A DNA stretch of 64,000 bases from Streptomyces seoulensis (GCF_022846655.1 NZ_AP025667.1:1277001-1341000), one strand, 5' to 3'; numbered from the stretch's first letter, positions 44,018-53,337 are shown. Numbers and translations are program-made. Notes: generated by a model not told the origin, from the letters alone.

Positions 44018-44859
44018 GCGGCTACGAGGTCGCCGTCGCGGCACGGGCGGAGCTGGGCGAGGGCCCGACCTGGGACCCGGCCACCGGCCGCCTGCTGTGG
44101 GTGGACGTGCTGGCCAACCGGGTGCACACCTACGACCCGGCCACCGGCCGCCGCACGGTCCGCGCCACCGGACAGCACGTGGGCGCGGCCAAGCCCCGCG
44201 CGGGCGGCGGCCTGGTCCTGAACCTGCGCGACGGCGTCGCCCTGCTCGACCCCGACTCCACCTTCGGCTGGCTGCACCGCGACCCGGTCCCCGCCCGCCG
44301 TGCCAACGACGCGGCCGTGGCCCCCGACGGCTCGCTCTGGGCGGGCACCATGCGCTACGACGAGGCCCCCGGCGGCGGCACCCTGACCCGGCTGACCGGC
44401 GACGGAACCGCCGGGACGATCCTGTCGGACGTCACCGTGAGCAACGGCATCGGCTGGAGCCCGGACGGCACGCTCATGTACTACGTCGACAGCCCGACCC
44501 GGCGCGTCGACGTCTTCGACCACGACGGCGACGGCGTACGCAACCGGCGCACCCTGGCCGTCGTCGAGGACGGCGCGGGCTTCCCGGACGGGCTGACCGT
44601 CGACGCGGCGGGCTGCGTCTGGGTGGCGCTGTGGGACGGGGGAGCGGTCCGCCGCTACACGCCCTCCGGCGCGCTGGACCGCGAGATCCGGCTGCCGGCC
44701 CCGCGCACCACGGCCTGCGCCTTCGGCGGCCCCGGCCTGACCGACCTGTACGTCACCACCGCCCGCGTCGGCCTCACCGCGCCCACCCCCCTGTCGGGGT
44801 CGGTGCTGGTGGTGCCGGGCGCGGGACAGGGGCTGCCGCAACCGCCGTTCGCGGGCTGA
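44014..44859 (+). CDS. SMP-30/gluconolactonase-family sugar lactonase
   Basis: A 281-residue six-bladed propeller. Metal-binding residues are in AELGEGPTWDPATG (Glu), RRANDAAVAPDGSLWAGTM (Asn), VSNGIGWSPDGTLMYYVDS (Asn) and FPDGLTVDAAG (Asp). These enzymes open aldonolactones made by sugar dehydrogenases. GTG 44014 overlaps the iclR stop by 4 nt. Together with the enolase-superfamily dehydratase at 59389 and the zinc dehydrogenase at 58397 it could form an oxidative (De Ley-Doudoroff-like) aldose pathway; the sugar is not identified. The stop codon falls inside the 9-bp repeat array. Confidence 0.9.
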   Translation: MSGYEVAVAARAELGEGPTWDPATGRLLWVDVLANRVHTYDPATGRRTVRATGQHVGAAKPRAGGGLVLNLRDGVALLDPDSTFGWLHRDPVPARRANDAAVAPDGSLWAGTMRYDEAPGGGTLTRLTGDGTAGTILSDVTVSNGIGWSPDGTLMYYVDSPTRRVDVFDHDGDGVRNRRTLAVVEDGAGFPDGLTVDAAGCVWVALWDGGAVRRYTPSGALDREIRLPAPRTTACAFGGPGLTDLYVTTARVGLTAPTPLSGSVLVVPGAGQGLPQPPFAG

Positions 44860-44918
44860 ACAGGCTGAACGGGCTGAGCGGACCGAGCGGGCTGAACGGA
44901 CTGAGCGACCTGAGCCCG
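44856..44918 (+). repeat. Seven-copy 9-bp tandem repeat
   Basis: Seven consecutive 9-mers follow the consensus CTGARCGGR: CTGAACAGG, CTGAACGGG, CTGAGCGGA, CCGAGCGGG, CTGAACGGA, CTGAGCGAC, CTGAGCCCG. They start within the lactonase stop codon context and fill the gap to the convergent oxidoreductase stop. Confidence 0.85.
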
Positions 44919-44934
44919 GCGAAGGATGCCGGGG

Positions 44935-46329
44935 CTACAGCAGCCCCGCCGCCTTCCGCTCCGCCGTCGTCATGGGCGGCCCGGACAGCGGCGGGCGCAG
45001 CGGGCCCACGGCGGCCGCGAGCAGCATGCGCGGCGCGAGCAGCACCTGCGCGCCCGCCTCCAGCGAGGTCACATCGGTCACCCGGCGCGCGACCCGGCCG
45101 TTGCCGGTGGCGGTCAGCAGCAGCCGGCCGACGTACGCGGAGACCAGCCGGTCCCGGACGGTCGGGCCGGCCGGCGTGGCGCCGGGGTAGAACACGTCGG
45201 CGCCGATCGCCAGGTCCCAGGCGGCACGGACCGTACGGCCCACCGCCCGCTGCGCCCGCCGGGCCAGCCCCGGAGCGCCGAGCCCGCCCTGCCGCAGCAC
45301 CGCCTCCCGCAGGGCCACGGCCGACCGTGCCGCGACCGACATGCCGTGCCCGTACACCGGGTTGAGCGCGCACAGGGCGTCGCCGAGGACGACGAACCGC
45401 TCCGGCCACCGCGGTGAACGCTCATGGAAGAAGCGCCGGTTGGCGGTGGTGCGGGTGACCGTGACACCTGTCAGCGGTTCGGCGTGCGTCAGCAGCTCGC
45501 CGATCAGCGGATGGCGCAGCTCCTCACGCGCGTACCGGAGGAACTCGGCCCCGGTGGCGGGCGGTTCGTCGGCCCGGCCGCCGATCAGGGTGACGAGCCA
45601 CTTGCCGTCCTCGACGGGCAGCAGCACACCGCCGCGCCCGGTGCCCGAACCCCGCTGGTCGGGCTCGATGTTGACGACAGGGAAGCCCTCCCGTGCCCCT
45701 TCCGGCGCCCGGAACAGGCGGCTGGCGTAGGTCAGCCCCGAATCGACCTCCCGCCGCGCCGGCTCGGGCAGGCCCAGCTCCATCAGCCAGTGGGCGGCGC
45801 GGGAGCCGCGCCCGGTGGCGTCCACGACCAGGTCGGCGTCCAGGGTGCGTTCGGCGCCGTCGCCGCGCACCCGCACCCCGGTCACGGCCTGGCCGGTGCC
45901 GGTCACGCCGAGGGCCTCGGTGCGGTCCAGCAGTTCTATCGCGTCGTCCGCCAGCACCAGGTCACGGACCACCCGGTCCAGCAGATCGCGGCCGGCGGGC
46001 AGCATGAACGCCGACTCCGGCCAGCGCCGGTACCAGCCGTGCGCCGACAGCACCACCATGTCGGTGGTCACCGGCACCCGGTTCACCCCGGCCGCCCGCA
46101 GCGCGTCCTGCGCTCCGGGCAGCAGCTCCTCCAGTGCGCGGGCGCCGCCCGACCAGAGCTGGTGGACGTGGCGCGCCTGGGGCAGCCCCTTGCGCGGCTC
46201 GGACCCCGAGGGCAGGGCGTCCCGCTCCACCACCGTGACGCGGGCCCCTGTCGAGGCCAGGGCGCGGGCCGCGAGCAGACCGGCCAGGGAGCCGCCGAGC
46301 ACGACGGCCGTGGGCTTGCGTTCACTCAT
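44935..46329 (-). CDS. FAD-dependent oxidoreductase (aromatic-hydroxylase/epoxidase-like)
   Basis: A 464-residue flavoprotein. AVVLGGSLAGLLAARALA (GxGxxG-like dinucleotide fold; here GGSLAG), ARVTVVERDALP, LVVDATGRGSRAAHW and FVVLGDALCALNPVYGHGMS (the GD flavin-ribityl motif of group A monooxygenases) place it with squalene-epoxidase/hydroxylase-like enzymes. No membrane helix. ATG 46329 lies within an 8-nt overlap (ATGAGTGA) with the upstream membrane-protein gene, so expression is coupled. It is the last of three coupled genes; the substrate is unknown. The longer frame to 46365 lies inside the upstream gene. Confidence 0.85.
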   Translation of the reverse strand: MSERKPTAVVLGGSLAGLLAARALASTGARVTVVERDALPSGSEPRKGLPQARHVHQLWSGGARALEELLPGAQDALRAAGVNRVPVTTDMVVLSAHGWYRRWPESAFMLPAGRDLLDRVVRDLVLADDAIELLDRTEALGVTGTGQAVTGVRVRGDGAERTLDADLVVDATGRGSRAAHWLMELGLPEPARREVDSGLTYASRLFRAPEGAREGFPVVNIEPDQRGSGTGRGGVLLPVEDGKWLVTLIGGRADEPPATGAEFLRYAREELRHPLIGELLTHAEPLTGVTVTRTTANRRFFHERSPRWPERFVVLGDALCALNPVYGHGMSVAARSAVALREAVLRQGGLGAPGLARRAQRAVGRTVRAAWDLAIGADVFYPGATPAGPTVRDRLVSAYVGRLLLTATGNGRVARRVTDVTSLEAGAQVLLAPRMLLAAAVGPLRPPLSGPPMTTAERKAAGLL

Positions 46330-47548
46330 GTGCGGCAACGCTCTCTGCTGGATCGGCGGCCGCACGGGCGCGGACCGCCGAGATCTCGTCGGGACGGCGG
46401 AGGGCTCGGGAGACGGCCCCGATCTCCTGGAGCAGGTTCGTGGTGTCCGGCGCGGTCACCGTGGCGGGCGGCTCCGGCATCCGCGCCTTGGCCTCGACCG
46501 CGTCCAGGATGGTCACCGCCGAGGCCAGCGCCCTCGCCCTCTCGTCCGGGTGGCCGAGGGCGAGGGCGCCGGCGTACGCGCGGGCGCCGAGGGCGGTGTC
46601 GAGGTGCCGGGCCAGTGGCAGCAGTACGTCCCGGATGAACGTCTCGCGCCGGGTCAGCCGCAGCTCCGGTGTCGCCCGCAGCACGAACGGCACGCCCTCG
46701 CCCGCCGACGCCCGCATCAGCAGGTACAGCGGCCGCAGTTCGCGGTGGGCGAGCCGGACCCGCCAGCGGTCGCGGGCGTACTGGCCCGCGTGCGGCAGGA
46801 TGAACCCGACCGCGATCAGGATGGCGGACAGCGCGGCCACCGGGGGCGCGAGGTCGGTGCTCAGCCAGTCCAGGTCGCCGCCCAGCCAGCGCGCGCCGAC
46901 CGCGACCAGCTTGGCCGCGTCGAAGATCAGGTTCAGCACGTAGCCGACGCCCAGCAGCTTCAGCCCCCAGCGCAGCCAGGCGTCCAGCCCCTCGGTGCGC
47001 ACCCAGTTCCACAGCAGCCGCGAGGTGATCAGGCAGGCCACGGCGTGCGCGACGAGGTAGAGCAGGATCTCCTCGCGTATGAACGGGGTGGTGGCGTAGT
47101 AGGTGTCCAGGTCCCGCAGCCGCTCCACCGGCACGTCGGCCAGCCAGAACAGCAGCCAGAGCACGGCGATCACCCCGCTGTACACCGACACCACCCAGCG
47201 CCGGGCCCGCCGGGTGACGGCCGAGCGGTCGGCCGGGCCGTTGCGCCAGGTGATGATCAGCAGCAGACAGGAGCCGCAGAACGCGGTGAGCAGCGAATAG
47301 CACCAGGGTGCCGAGATGTTGGGTACGCCGGTGAGCCGGTTCACCCACGCGATGGTGGACGGCGAGCAGAACACGAAGACCCCGCAGGCCACCAGCAGCA
47401 GACCGCCGACCGCGCGCAGCAGCGGGTCGCGCCACAGCCGGATGATCGTGGGCAGCTTGATCACCAGCGCGATGCCGAGCACCGCCGTCGGGATCCAGAA
47501 CGAGATCGAGAAGTCCCGCAGGGTGGCTGCGGGTTCCATGACCGGCAC
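46322..47548 (-). CDS. MAB_1171c-type seven-helix membrane protein
   Basis: A 408-residue protein with seven hydrophobic segments in the first ~230 residues (SISFWIPTAVLGIALVI; AVGGLLLVACGVFVF; SLLTAFCGSCLLLIITW; VVSVYSGVIAVLWLLFWL; LLYLVAHAVACLI; LGVGYVLNLIFDAAKLV; VAALSAILIAVGFILP). A ~160-residue cytosolic helical tail follows. It matches the actinobacterial family labelled MAB_1171c putative transporter; no transport activity is shown. GTG 47548 has GAGG five bases upstream; GTG 47554 (4-nt overlap with the peptidase gene) and ATG 47539 are alternatives. It sits between a Zn-peptidase gene and a flavoenzyme gene in one coupled unit. Confidence 0.8.
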   Translation of the reverse strand: MPVMEPAATLRDFSISFWIPTAVLGIALVIKLPTIIRLWRDPLLRAVGGLLLVACGVFVFCSPSTIAWVNRLTGVPNISAPWCYSLLTAFCGSCLLLIITWRNGPADRSAVTRRARRWVVSVYSGVIAVLWLLFWLADVPVERLRDLDTYYATTPFIREEILLYLVAHAVACLITSRLLWNWVRTEGLDAWLRWGLKLLGVGYVLNLIFDAAKLVAVGARWLGGDLDWLSTDLAPPVAALSAILIAVGFILPHAGQYARDRWRVRLAHRELRPLYLLMRASAGEGVPFVLRATPELRLTRRETFIRDVLLPLARHLDTALGARAYAGALALGHPDERARALASAVTILDAVEAKARMPEPPATVTAPDTTNLLQEIGAVSRALRRPDEISAVRARAAADPAESVAAHE

Positions 47549-47550
47549 GC

Positions 47551-48147
47551 TCACCTCGCGGCCCCGCCACGGCCGCGATAGCCGAGGGAACGCTGTACGA
47601 GGTCCAGCGGCTCGGCCGGGCGTCCGAGCCGGGAGCGGAACAGGGTGGCCAGCCGGTGGCCGAAGTCCTCGGCGGCGGCCTCGTCGGCCTCGCGGGAGCC
47701 GTCGCGGGCGGCGACCGTCAGCGCCCGCTCCTCCCAGCCGGACCCCTCCGCGAGCGCCAGGGTGGCGGGGCCGAGGGGCGGATGGTGCCGGTGCCCGGCG
47801 TGCAGATGCCACAACTCATGTCCCAGGATCACCAGTTGCTGCACGGCCTCGGCGCGCTCCTCCACGATGACAAGGTCGAAGTCCTGGAACTCCACCCACA
47901 GCCCGGTGACCTCGATCTCGTCCGGGAAGCGCTCGAACCGCAGCTCCACCGGCCGCCCGCCCCGGCGCGCGCTCATCGCCGCGCACAGGGCACGGCACAC
48001 ACCGCGTACGTCGGTCGGAGGCCGCGGCGACGCGGCCACTTCGGCGGCGAGTTCCCTGGCCAGGGAGCGCATCGTGTGCCCATGCCGGGAGGGACGCAGC
48101 CGGGCGGCCAGTCGTGCCGCTCGCGCCCGTGCGCCCGCGCTGACCAT
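47551..48147 (-). CDS. ImmA/IrrE-like zinc metallopeptidase
   Basis: A 198-residue soluble protein with HELWHLHAGH (HExxH zinc site, about residue 110). An upstream strand (LWVEFQDFDLVIVEER) and a downstream region EEADE-like AAAEDFGHRL may give the third ligand. ImmA/IrrE peptidases cleave repressors such as ImmR or DdrO and often belong to toxin-antitoxin or element-control modules. A Shine-Dalgarno GAGAGGG stands six bases before ATG 48147. It is first in the three-gene unit with the MAB_1171c-type protein and the flavoenzyme. No XRE-type repressor gene, the usual target, is present in or next to the unit. Confidence 0.8.
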   Translation of the reverse strand: MVSAGARARAARLAARLRPSRHGHTMRSLARELAAEVAASPRPPTDVRGVCRALCAAMSARRGGRPVELRFERFPDEIEVTGLWVEFQDFDLVIVEERAEAVQQLVILGHELWHLHAGHRHHPPLGPATLALAEGSGWEERALTVAARDGSREADEAAAEDFGHRLATLFRSRLGRPAEPLDLVQRSLGYRGRGGAAR

Positions 48148-48275
48148 GTGCCGCCCTCTCCTCCTTCACCCCGCCCCGTGGCCGGACGGTCCGAGCGTAC
48201 GCGCACGGGTGTGTCCACGTCATGCGGATCAGCGGGCATGGTTCAACCGAGAACCACCCGCGCGCGTACCGGTGT

Positions 48276-51245
48276 TCAGTGGCCGGGAGAGGGCACCGGA
48301 GTCACCGGGATGCCGCCCGCGGCCGCGCCCAGCAGGGTCAGGCTCACCTTGCCCGGACCGGACAGTGTGGTGAACTCGGACAGCACCGCCAGCGCCAGTG
48401 TGTTGGTGCCACGTGTGCGCAGGATGCCGTTCGGCAGCACGAAGGTGTGCTGCGGGCCCACGTTGTTGATGTACTGCCCCATGTTCCAGCCGTTGAGGAA
48501 GATCTGCGCCCGGTAGGCCCGGTACGGATCGTCCTCCAGGCGCAGCCCCACCGAGGCGTCCACGTCACCCGGCACCGACAGCCGGAACGTGGTGCGGTAC
48601 CAGGTCACGCCCTGGCGCCGCTCCTCCCTCGGGAAGCCGACCGGCTCCCAGTCCCGGTCGCGGAGGCCGGGCAGGTGCCAGCCCTCCCGCTCCCCGTACA
48701 GCCCGCCGGTGTTCAGCGGGCCGCGCACCGGGTCCGTGCCCCGTTCGCCCTGGAGCCGCCAGGACACCTTCGGCGCCGCCCCCGTGAAGGACACCGAGGT
48801 CAGACCGCGGGCCGCCTTGTGGGTGTCGTCGCCCTTGCCGTCCTGGTCGTGCTGCATGCGCCGCACCAGGACCGACAGCACATGGCGGCCGGGGGAGCGC
48901 AGTTCCGGGCGCACCGGGAAGGTGGCCGTCGCCTCCCAGGTGCCCTTGCGGATCGTGGTCGTCTTGTCCGGCACCGGCAGCCGGTGGGTACCCAGCGGCT
49001 CCCCGTCCAGCCAGGCCATCAACAGCCCCTGGGTGCCGCTGCTGTAGGCGAGCGAGACCTCCTCGATCCGGGAACTCCCGCTGAAGGAGCCCCGGTACCA
49101 GACGTCGCCGTAGTGGAAGCCGTAGTCGTCGGCGAACAGCACCGGGCCGCCCTTGGGGACGGGGGTGGTGCTGTGCGACGACGTGCGGTCCGCGCGGCGC
49201 CACTTGGAGTCGTCGAAGCCCGGACCCGCCTCCGGGTTCTCGGTGCGCATGCGCCAGCCGGTCAGCTCCGGGAGCCGCACCTCCGGCACGCCGGGCAGGG
49301 TGGCGGTCGTCATCAGGCTGCCGGAGAGGGTGACCCGGGCCGGCACCCGGCGCCCGTTCCACACCAGGGTGTCGGCGCCGCGCGGTCCCCACACCTCGAT
49401 CACCGACGCGCCGTCCAGATCACCGGTCAGCCGCACCTCGGAGCCGTGCACCTCGGCGTGGCGCAGCAGCGCGGGGCCGTACACCACGAGGGTGCCGGAG
49501 GGGGTGTCGAAGGGGAAGATCCGCATCGAGGTGGCGTCGTCCGCGAAGAGCAGTACCAGCGGGGTCTCGGTCTCGCCCCCGGTCACCAGCACCCGGCTCA
49601 GTCCGGCCTCCCCGAGCGGGGCGCTGACGTGCAGCTCACCGCGCTCGTACGCCCAGCCGGCCTCCGGGTCCAGACGGGTGACGGCCGGCTCCTGCGGGCA
49701 GTCGAGCACCAGGTCCGCCATGTCGCCCCGGCGGCCCGCGAAGACGGCGACGTCCCGCTTGCCCGCCGTCACGCTCATCACGGGCTGGGCGGTGCTGTGC
49801 TTCATCTTCCGCTTGCCCAGGCGCAGTCCGGTCGCCAGCATGCGGGCGTCGCGCGCGGGCACGGTGATCCGCAGCTTGCCGGCGTCCGTCGGAAGCTCGG
49901 CGGTGACCGGCTTCGTGCCGTCGTTGCGGGTGACGTACACATGCGCGCCCGTGTCCGGGTTCGCCAGGTGGTAGACCTTCAGCCCAGCCACCGTCACGTC
50001 CGCCGCCCGGTCCAGCCGCGCGAAGTCCGGCATCCGCTGGAACAGATGCCCCAACTGGTGCATCGGCGCCATCTTCGCGGTGACGTTGCGGGCCTCGTCG
50101 ATGGCCGCGCCGTAGTCGTACGAGGTGTAGACGACCGGCGCCGGCAGCCAGCCCCAACTGGTGCCGCCGAACGTCATGTAGACGTTGTGCAGGGTGAGAC
50201 CGTTGGCCAGGTTGGTCAGGTAGAAGCGGCGCTCGTAGGCCGAGTCACGGGTGCGCCGGGCCTCCGCGTACCCCTTGCCGCCGAACCAGGCGCCGCCCCA
50301 CGGGTCGAACCAGCCGCCCCCGAACTCCGGGGTGAAGCCGGGAGTGCGCGGCGAGGCGGTCGAGCCACCGGTTGGCCCGCCCGGACCGAACTTCCCCCAG
50401 TCCGGCGGGTTCTGGGACGGCGAGGGGTAGCCGTCGAAGCCGTACAGGTAACCGCCCTCCTCACCACCGGTGTCGAAGGAGCCCGGCGTCCAGTGGCCGT
50501 TGCGACCCTTGTCGTTGTGGAAGAGGGGTACGTCGATGCCGTCCGACCGCACCTTCTTGTACAGGTGGGACATGTACTCCCGGCCGGTCGCCTCGGTGAC
50601 GTGGGAGTCGTACTCGTTCTCGATCTGGTAGAGCAGGACCGTGCCGCGGCCCTGGGTGAACAGGTGCTTGCGGGCGATCCGGTCGACCTGCGTCAGCCAC
50701 TCGTCCACATGCCCCAGGTAGGTGGGGTCGGCCGTACGCGCGGTGCCCTCGGTCGTCGTCAGCCAGCCGGGGAAGCCGCCGCCGTCGACCTCGGCGTTGA
50801 TGTACGGGCCCGGCCGCAGGATGACGTACAGACCCGTCTCGGCGGCCGTGCGCAGGAACAGGTCCAGGTCCCGGATGCCGGTGAAGTCGTAGGTGCCGGG
50901 CGCGGGGGAGTGGTAGTTCCAGGAGACGTACACGCTCACCGCGTTGAAGCCGTGCGCCCGCATCTTCTGGAGCACGTCACGCCACAGCGACGGGCTCGGC
51001 AGCCGGAAGGGGTGCATCTCGCCCGACCACACCACCAGCCGCCGCCCGTCGACCAGCAGCGAGTACGGGTCGTAGCCGATGGTGTGGCGGCGGCCGTCGG
51101 CACGCGGCGGGGCGGGCGGGGGACCGGTGGGCACGCTCCGTGCCGCGAACGCCGAGGGCGCGCCCGGACCACCGCTGCCGCCCAGGGCGAAGCCGAGCGC
51201 GGCACAGCCGGTCAGGGCACTGAAAGTACGTCTGCTGAGCGCCAA
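48276..51245 (-). CDS. Tat-exported GH35 beta-galactosidase
   Basis: A 989-residue glycosidase. The twin-arginine signal is SRRTFSALTGCAALGFALGG. The GH35 barrel has MRAHGFNAVSVYVSWNYHSP, VILRPGPYINAEVDGGGFP, LLYQIENEYDSH (acid/base Glu near residue 199) and TPEFGGGWFDPWGG (nucleophile Glu). Several beta-sandwich domains follow, ending in a jelly roll (VGLRLEDDPYRAYRAQIFLN). It releases galactose from extracellular glycans. TTG 51245 is chosen because GGAGG lies five bases upstream and it places the Tat motif at the N-terminus; the frame continues to 51320. It is monocistronic. Confidence 0.92.
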   Translation of the reverse strand: MALSRRTFSALTGCAALGFALGGSGGPGAPSAFAARSVPTGPPPAPPRADGRRHTIGYDPYSLLVDGRRLVVWSGEMHPFRLPSPSLWRDVLQKMRAHGFNAVSVYVSWNYHSPAPGTYDFTGIRDLDLFLRTAAETGLYVILRPGPYINAEVDGGGFPGWLTTTEGTARTADPTYLGHVDEWLTQVDRIARKHLFTQGRGTVLLYQIENEYDSHVTEATGREYMSHLYKKVRSDGIDVPLFHNDKGRNGHWTPGSFDTGGEEGGYLYGFDGYPSPSQNPPDWGKFGPGGPTGGSTASPRTPGFTPEFGGGWFDPWGGAWFGGKGYAEARRTRDSAYERRFYLTNLANGLTLHNVYMTFGGTSWGWLPAPVVYTSYDYGAAIDEARNVTAKMAPMHQLGHLFQRMPDFARLDRAADVTVAGLKVYHLANPDTGAHVYVTRNDGTKPVTAELPTDAGKLRITVPARDARMLATGLRLGKRKMKHSTAQPVMSVTAGKRDVAVFAGRRGDMADLVLDCPQEPAVTRLDPEAGWAYERGELHVSAPLGEAGLSRVLVTGGETETPLVLLFADDATSMRIFPFDTPSGTLVVYGPALLRHAEVHGSEVRLTGDLDGASVIEVWGPRGADTLVWNGRRVPARVTLSGSLMTTATLPGVPEVRLPELTGWRMRTENPEAGPGFDDSKWRRADRTSSHSTTPVPKGGPVLFADDYGFHYGDVWYRGSFSGSSRIEEVSLAYSSGTQGLLMAWLDGEPLGTHRLPVPDKTTTIRKGTWEATATFPVRPELRSPGRHVLSVLVRRMQHDQDGKGDDTHKAARGLTSVSFTGAAPKVSWRLQGERGTDPVRGPLNTGGLYGEREGWHLPGLRDRDWEPVGFPREERRQGVTWYRTTFRLSVPGDVDASVGLRLEDDPYRAYRAQIFLNGWNMGQYINNVGPQHTFVLPNGILRTRGTNTLALAVLSEFTTLSGPGKVSLTLLGAAAGGIPVTPVPSPGH

Positions 51246-51451
51246 GGAATCCTCCGGTCGACCCCATAACGAGCGTGGGTCCGGCCATTGTCCACGCCCC
51301 GTCAGCTCCGGCCGACCCACGGGGCCCCCGGCGTGGGCGAATCACCCGGTACGGGGGGATGGCCGCGCGGTGAAGCGGGCGGAAACGGGACAGCTCGCAC
51401 AGACGTGCGCCTCGGCTGCGGGGACCTCTGCGGCGCAAGGGCGGCGGGGCG

Positions 51452-53245
51452 TCAGCCCATCTGGCCCGCAGGAGCCGCGCCCGCCGCGTTCGGCCAGCTC
51501 TGGGCGTTGGGCCAGCCGGTCGCGGGGGCCGTGGTCAGGCCGGGCGTGGCGGGGGCGGCGACGGGGGGCGCGGTCATGCCGCGCACCTGCGCGGCCGTCA
51601 GGCCGCCGCGCGCGGGGACGCCGGGCGGGGTCGGGCCCAGGGCGGCGGCGGGTGCGGGGACGGGGGCGGCCATCGGGGCGGCCATGGGAGCTCCCATGGG
51701 GGCGGCCATGGGAGCCGCGGCGACGGCGGCGGCCGCGGGGGCCGGGTAGGGGGACGCCGGGACGGGCTGCTGGGGCATGGGGACCGGGGGTGCCATGGGC
51801 GCGGGCTGCGGCGGCGGGGCGGGGGCCCGCTGCGGCACCGGCTGCTGGGGCACCTGCTGGGGCGGGGCCGGCTGCTGCGGCGGCGCGGGCTGGGGGGCGG
51901 GGCCCGGCTGGGCCGCCGGTACCGGCATCCCGACGCCCGGTGGGGGCGAGGCGGCGGGGAGCGGCATGCCGGTACCGGCGGCCAGGGCGGCGGCGATGAC
52001 GGGTGAGCCGGAGGTGGCCGGGGCGGCCAGCCGGACTCCTGCCCCGTTGGTCTCGCCGACCAGCCGGTCCACCGCCGCCGTGCCCGAGCTGTAGCTGGTC
52101 CCGGAGCCCAGCTCGGGTACGGCGGCTTCCCTCCTGGGCTCGTAGAGCACCTGCTCCAGACCGGCCACCAGACGGTGGACGTCGGTCTCGGGGCGCACCA
52201 CGAGTCTCAGGAAGCGGCTGGACGAACCGATCTTGTTGCCGCACTCGCGGACCAGGATCCGGTGCTCGGTGAGCAGCCTGTCCCGGACCACGGTGCCCTC
52301 GGCGCCCAGGGGGAGGCGCACGAAGAGGAAGTTGCCCTGCGAGGGGTAGACCGTCAGACCCGGCAGCGCGGACAACTGGCTCGCCATCTCCAGCCGGTCG
52401 CGCCGCACCTGGAGCAGGCTCTGCGTGTACTCGGTGCCGTGCTGCTTCAGCATGAACACCACGTACTCGGCGAAGGAGTTGAGGTTCCACTTGGGCAGCA
52501 TCGAGCGGACCTTGTTCGCGAGGCCCGGGTTGGCCACCAGGTAGCCGAACCGGATGCCGTGCAGGCCGAAGTTCTTGCCGAGGCTGCGCAGGACGATCAC
52601 GTTGGGTCTGAGCATCGCCTCCTGCACCACGCTCGGCTCCGACTCGGCGTCGGCGAACTCCAGGAACGACTCGTCGATCACCACCAGGTCCAGGTCGGCC
52701 ATCGCGTCCATGAACTGCACCACCGACTGCCGGGGCAGGAAGCCGCCGTCGGGGTTGTTGGGGTTGCAGATGACCGCCACCCGCGTGCCCCGGGCGCGGA
52801 TGAACTCCGCGTACCGGCCGAGGTCCAGCGCGAAGCCGTTGGCCTCCTGGAGCGGGAACATGTCGACCCGCTTGCCGGTCTCCATCGGCTGGTCGGTCCA
52901 GCGGCCGAAGGTGGGGACGGGCACCGCGAGGGACTCGCGGACCAGCAGATGGTCGATCCAGGTGATCAGCTCGGTCGAGCCGTTGCCCATCGCCACGCAC
53001 TGCGGGGGGAGCTGGAGCAACTGGCACAGCTCGGCGGTGATGGTGTCGGCGCCGCTCGGGTAGTACGTGATGATCTCGCGCAGCCGGGACGCCATCTCCT
53101 CGAACATGGCGGGGGTCGGGAAGTAGGGGTTGCACGGGATGCAGAAGTCCACCGGACCCGTACCGTCGCTCTCCCGCGCCAGCGCCGCCATCGAAGGGCT
53201 GTGCGCGGCGGTGCTGCGGAACAACGAGGTGACGTTGTCGGGCAA
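51452..53245 (-). CDS. PLP-dependent class I/II aminotransferase with long Pro/Ala-rich tail
   Basis: A 597-residue protein. Residues ~25-365 are a fold-type I aminotransferase of the HisC/CobD kind: GNGSTELITWIDHLL, VAVICNPNNPDGG, LVVIDESFLEFAD, VLRSLGKNFGLHGIRFGYLV (PLP Lys in SLGKN), and RFLRLVVRPETD (carboxylate Arg). Residues ~430-597 are low-complexity Pro/Ala/Gln/Met (PAPPQQPAPPQQVPQQPVPQ; MAAPMGAPMAAPMAAP), unusual for an aminotransferase. TTG 53245, with GGAGG five bases upstream, gives MPDNVTSLFRST; the alternative ATG 53290 lacks a site. The substrate is unknown, perhaps a phosphorylated amino acid; the tail may be for binding or scaffolding. Confidence 0.85.
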   Translation of the reverse strand: MPDNVTSLFRSTAAHSPSMAALARESDGTGPVDFCIPCNPYFPTPAMFEEMASRLREIITYYPSGADTITAELCQLLQLPPQCVAMGNGSTELITWIDHLLVRESLAVPVPTFGRWTDQPMETGKRVDMFPLQEANGFALDLGRYAEFIRARGTRVAVICNPNNPDGGFLPRQSVVQFMDAMADLDLVVIDESFLEFADAESEPSVVQEAMLRPNVIVLRSLGKNFGLHGIRFGYLVANPGLANKVRSMLPKWNLNSFAEYVVFMLKQHGTEYTQSLLQVRRDRLEMASQLSALPGLTVYPSQGNFLFVRLPLGAEGTVVRDRLLTEHRILVRECGNKIGSSSRFLRLVVRPETDVHRLVAGLEQVLYEPRREAAVPELGSGTSYSSGTAAVDRLVGETNGAGVRLAAPATSGSPVIAAALAAGTGMPLPAASPPPGVGMPVPAAQPGPAPQPAPPQQPAPPQQVPQQPVPQRAPAPPPQPAPMAPPVPMPQQPVPASPYPAPAAAAVAAAPMAAPMGAPMAAPMAAPVPAPAAALGPTPPGVPARGGLTAAQVRGMTAPPVAAPATPGLTTAPATGWPNAQSWPNAAGAAPAGQMG

Positions 53246-53337
53246 GGGGACCTCCGAGGACGGGTGGCCCGCGCGGGGGACGCGGGCCATCCATGCATAC
53301 GGAGGACTCCGGGATGGTGTTCAACTCGCTTTCCATG

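Noticed and set aside
48222..51269. A 1015-codon plus-strand frame antisense to the GH35 gene
   Set aside because: Mirror-frame artefact of GC-rich codon use. The minus strand has a Tat signal and GH35 catalytic blocks.
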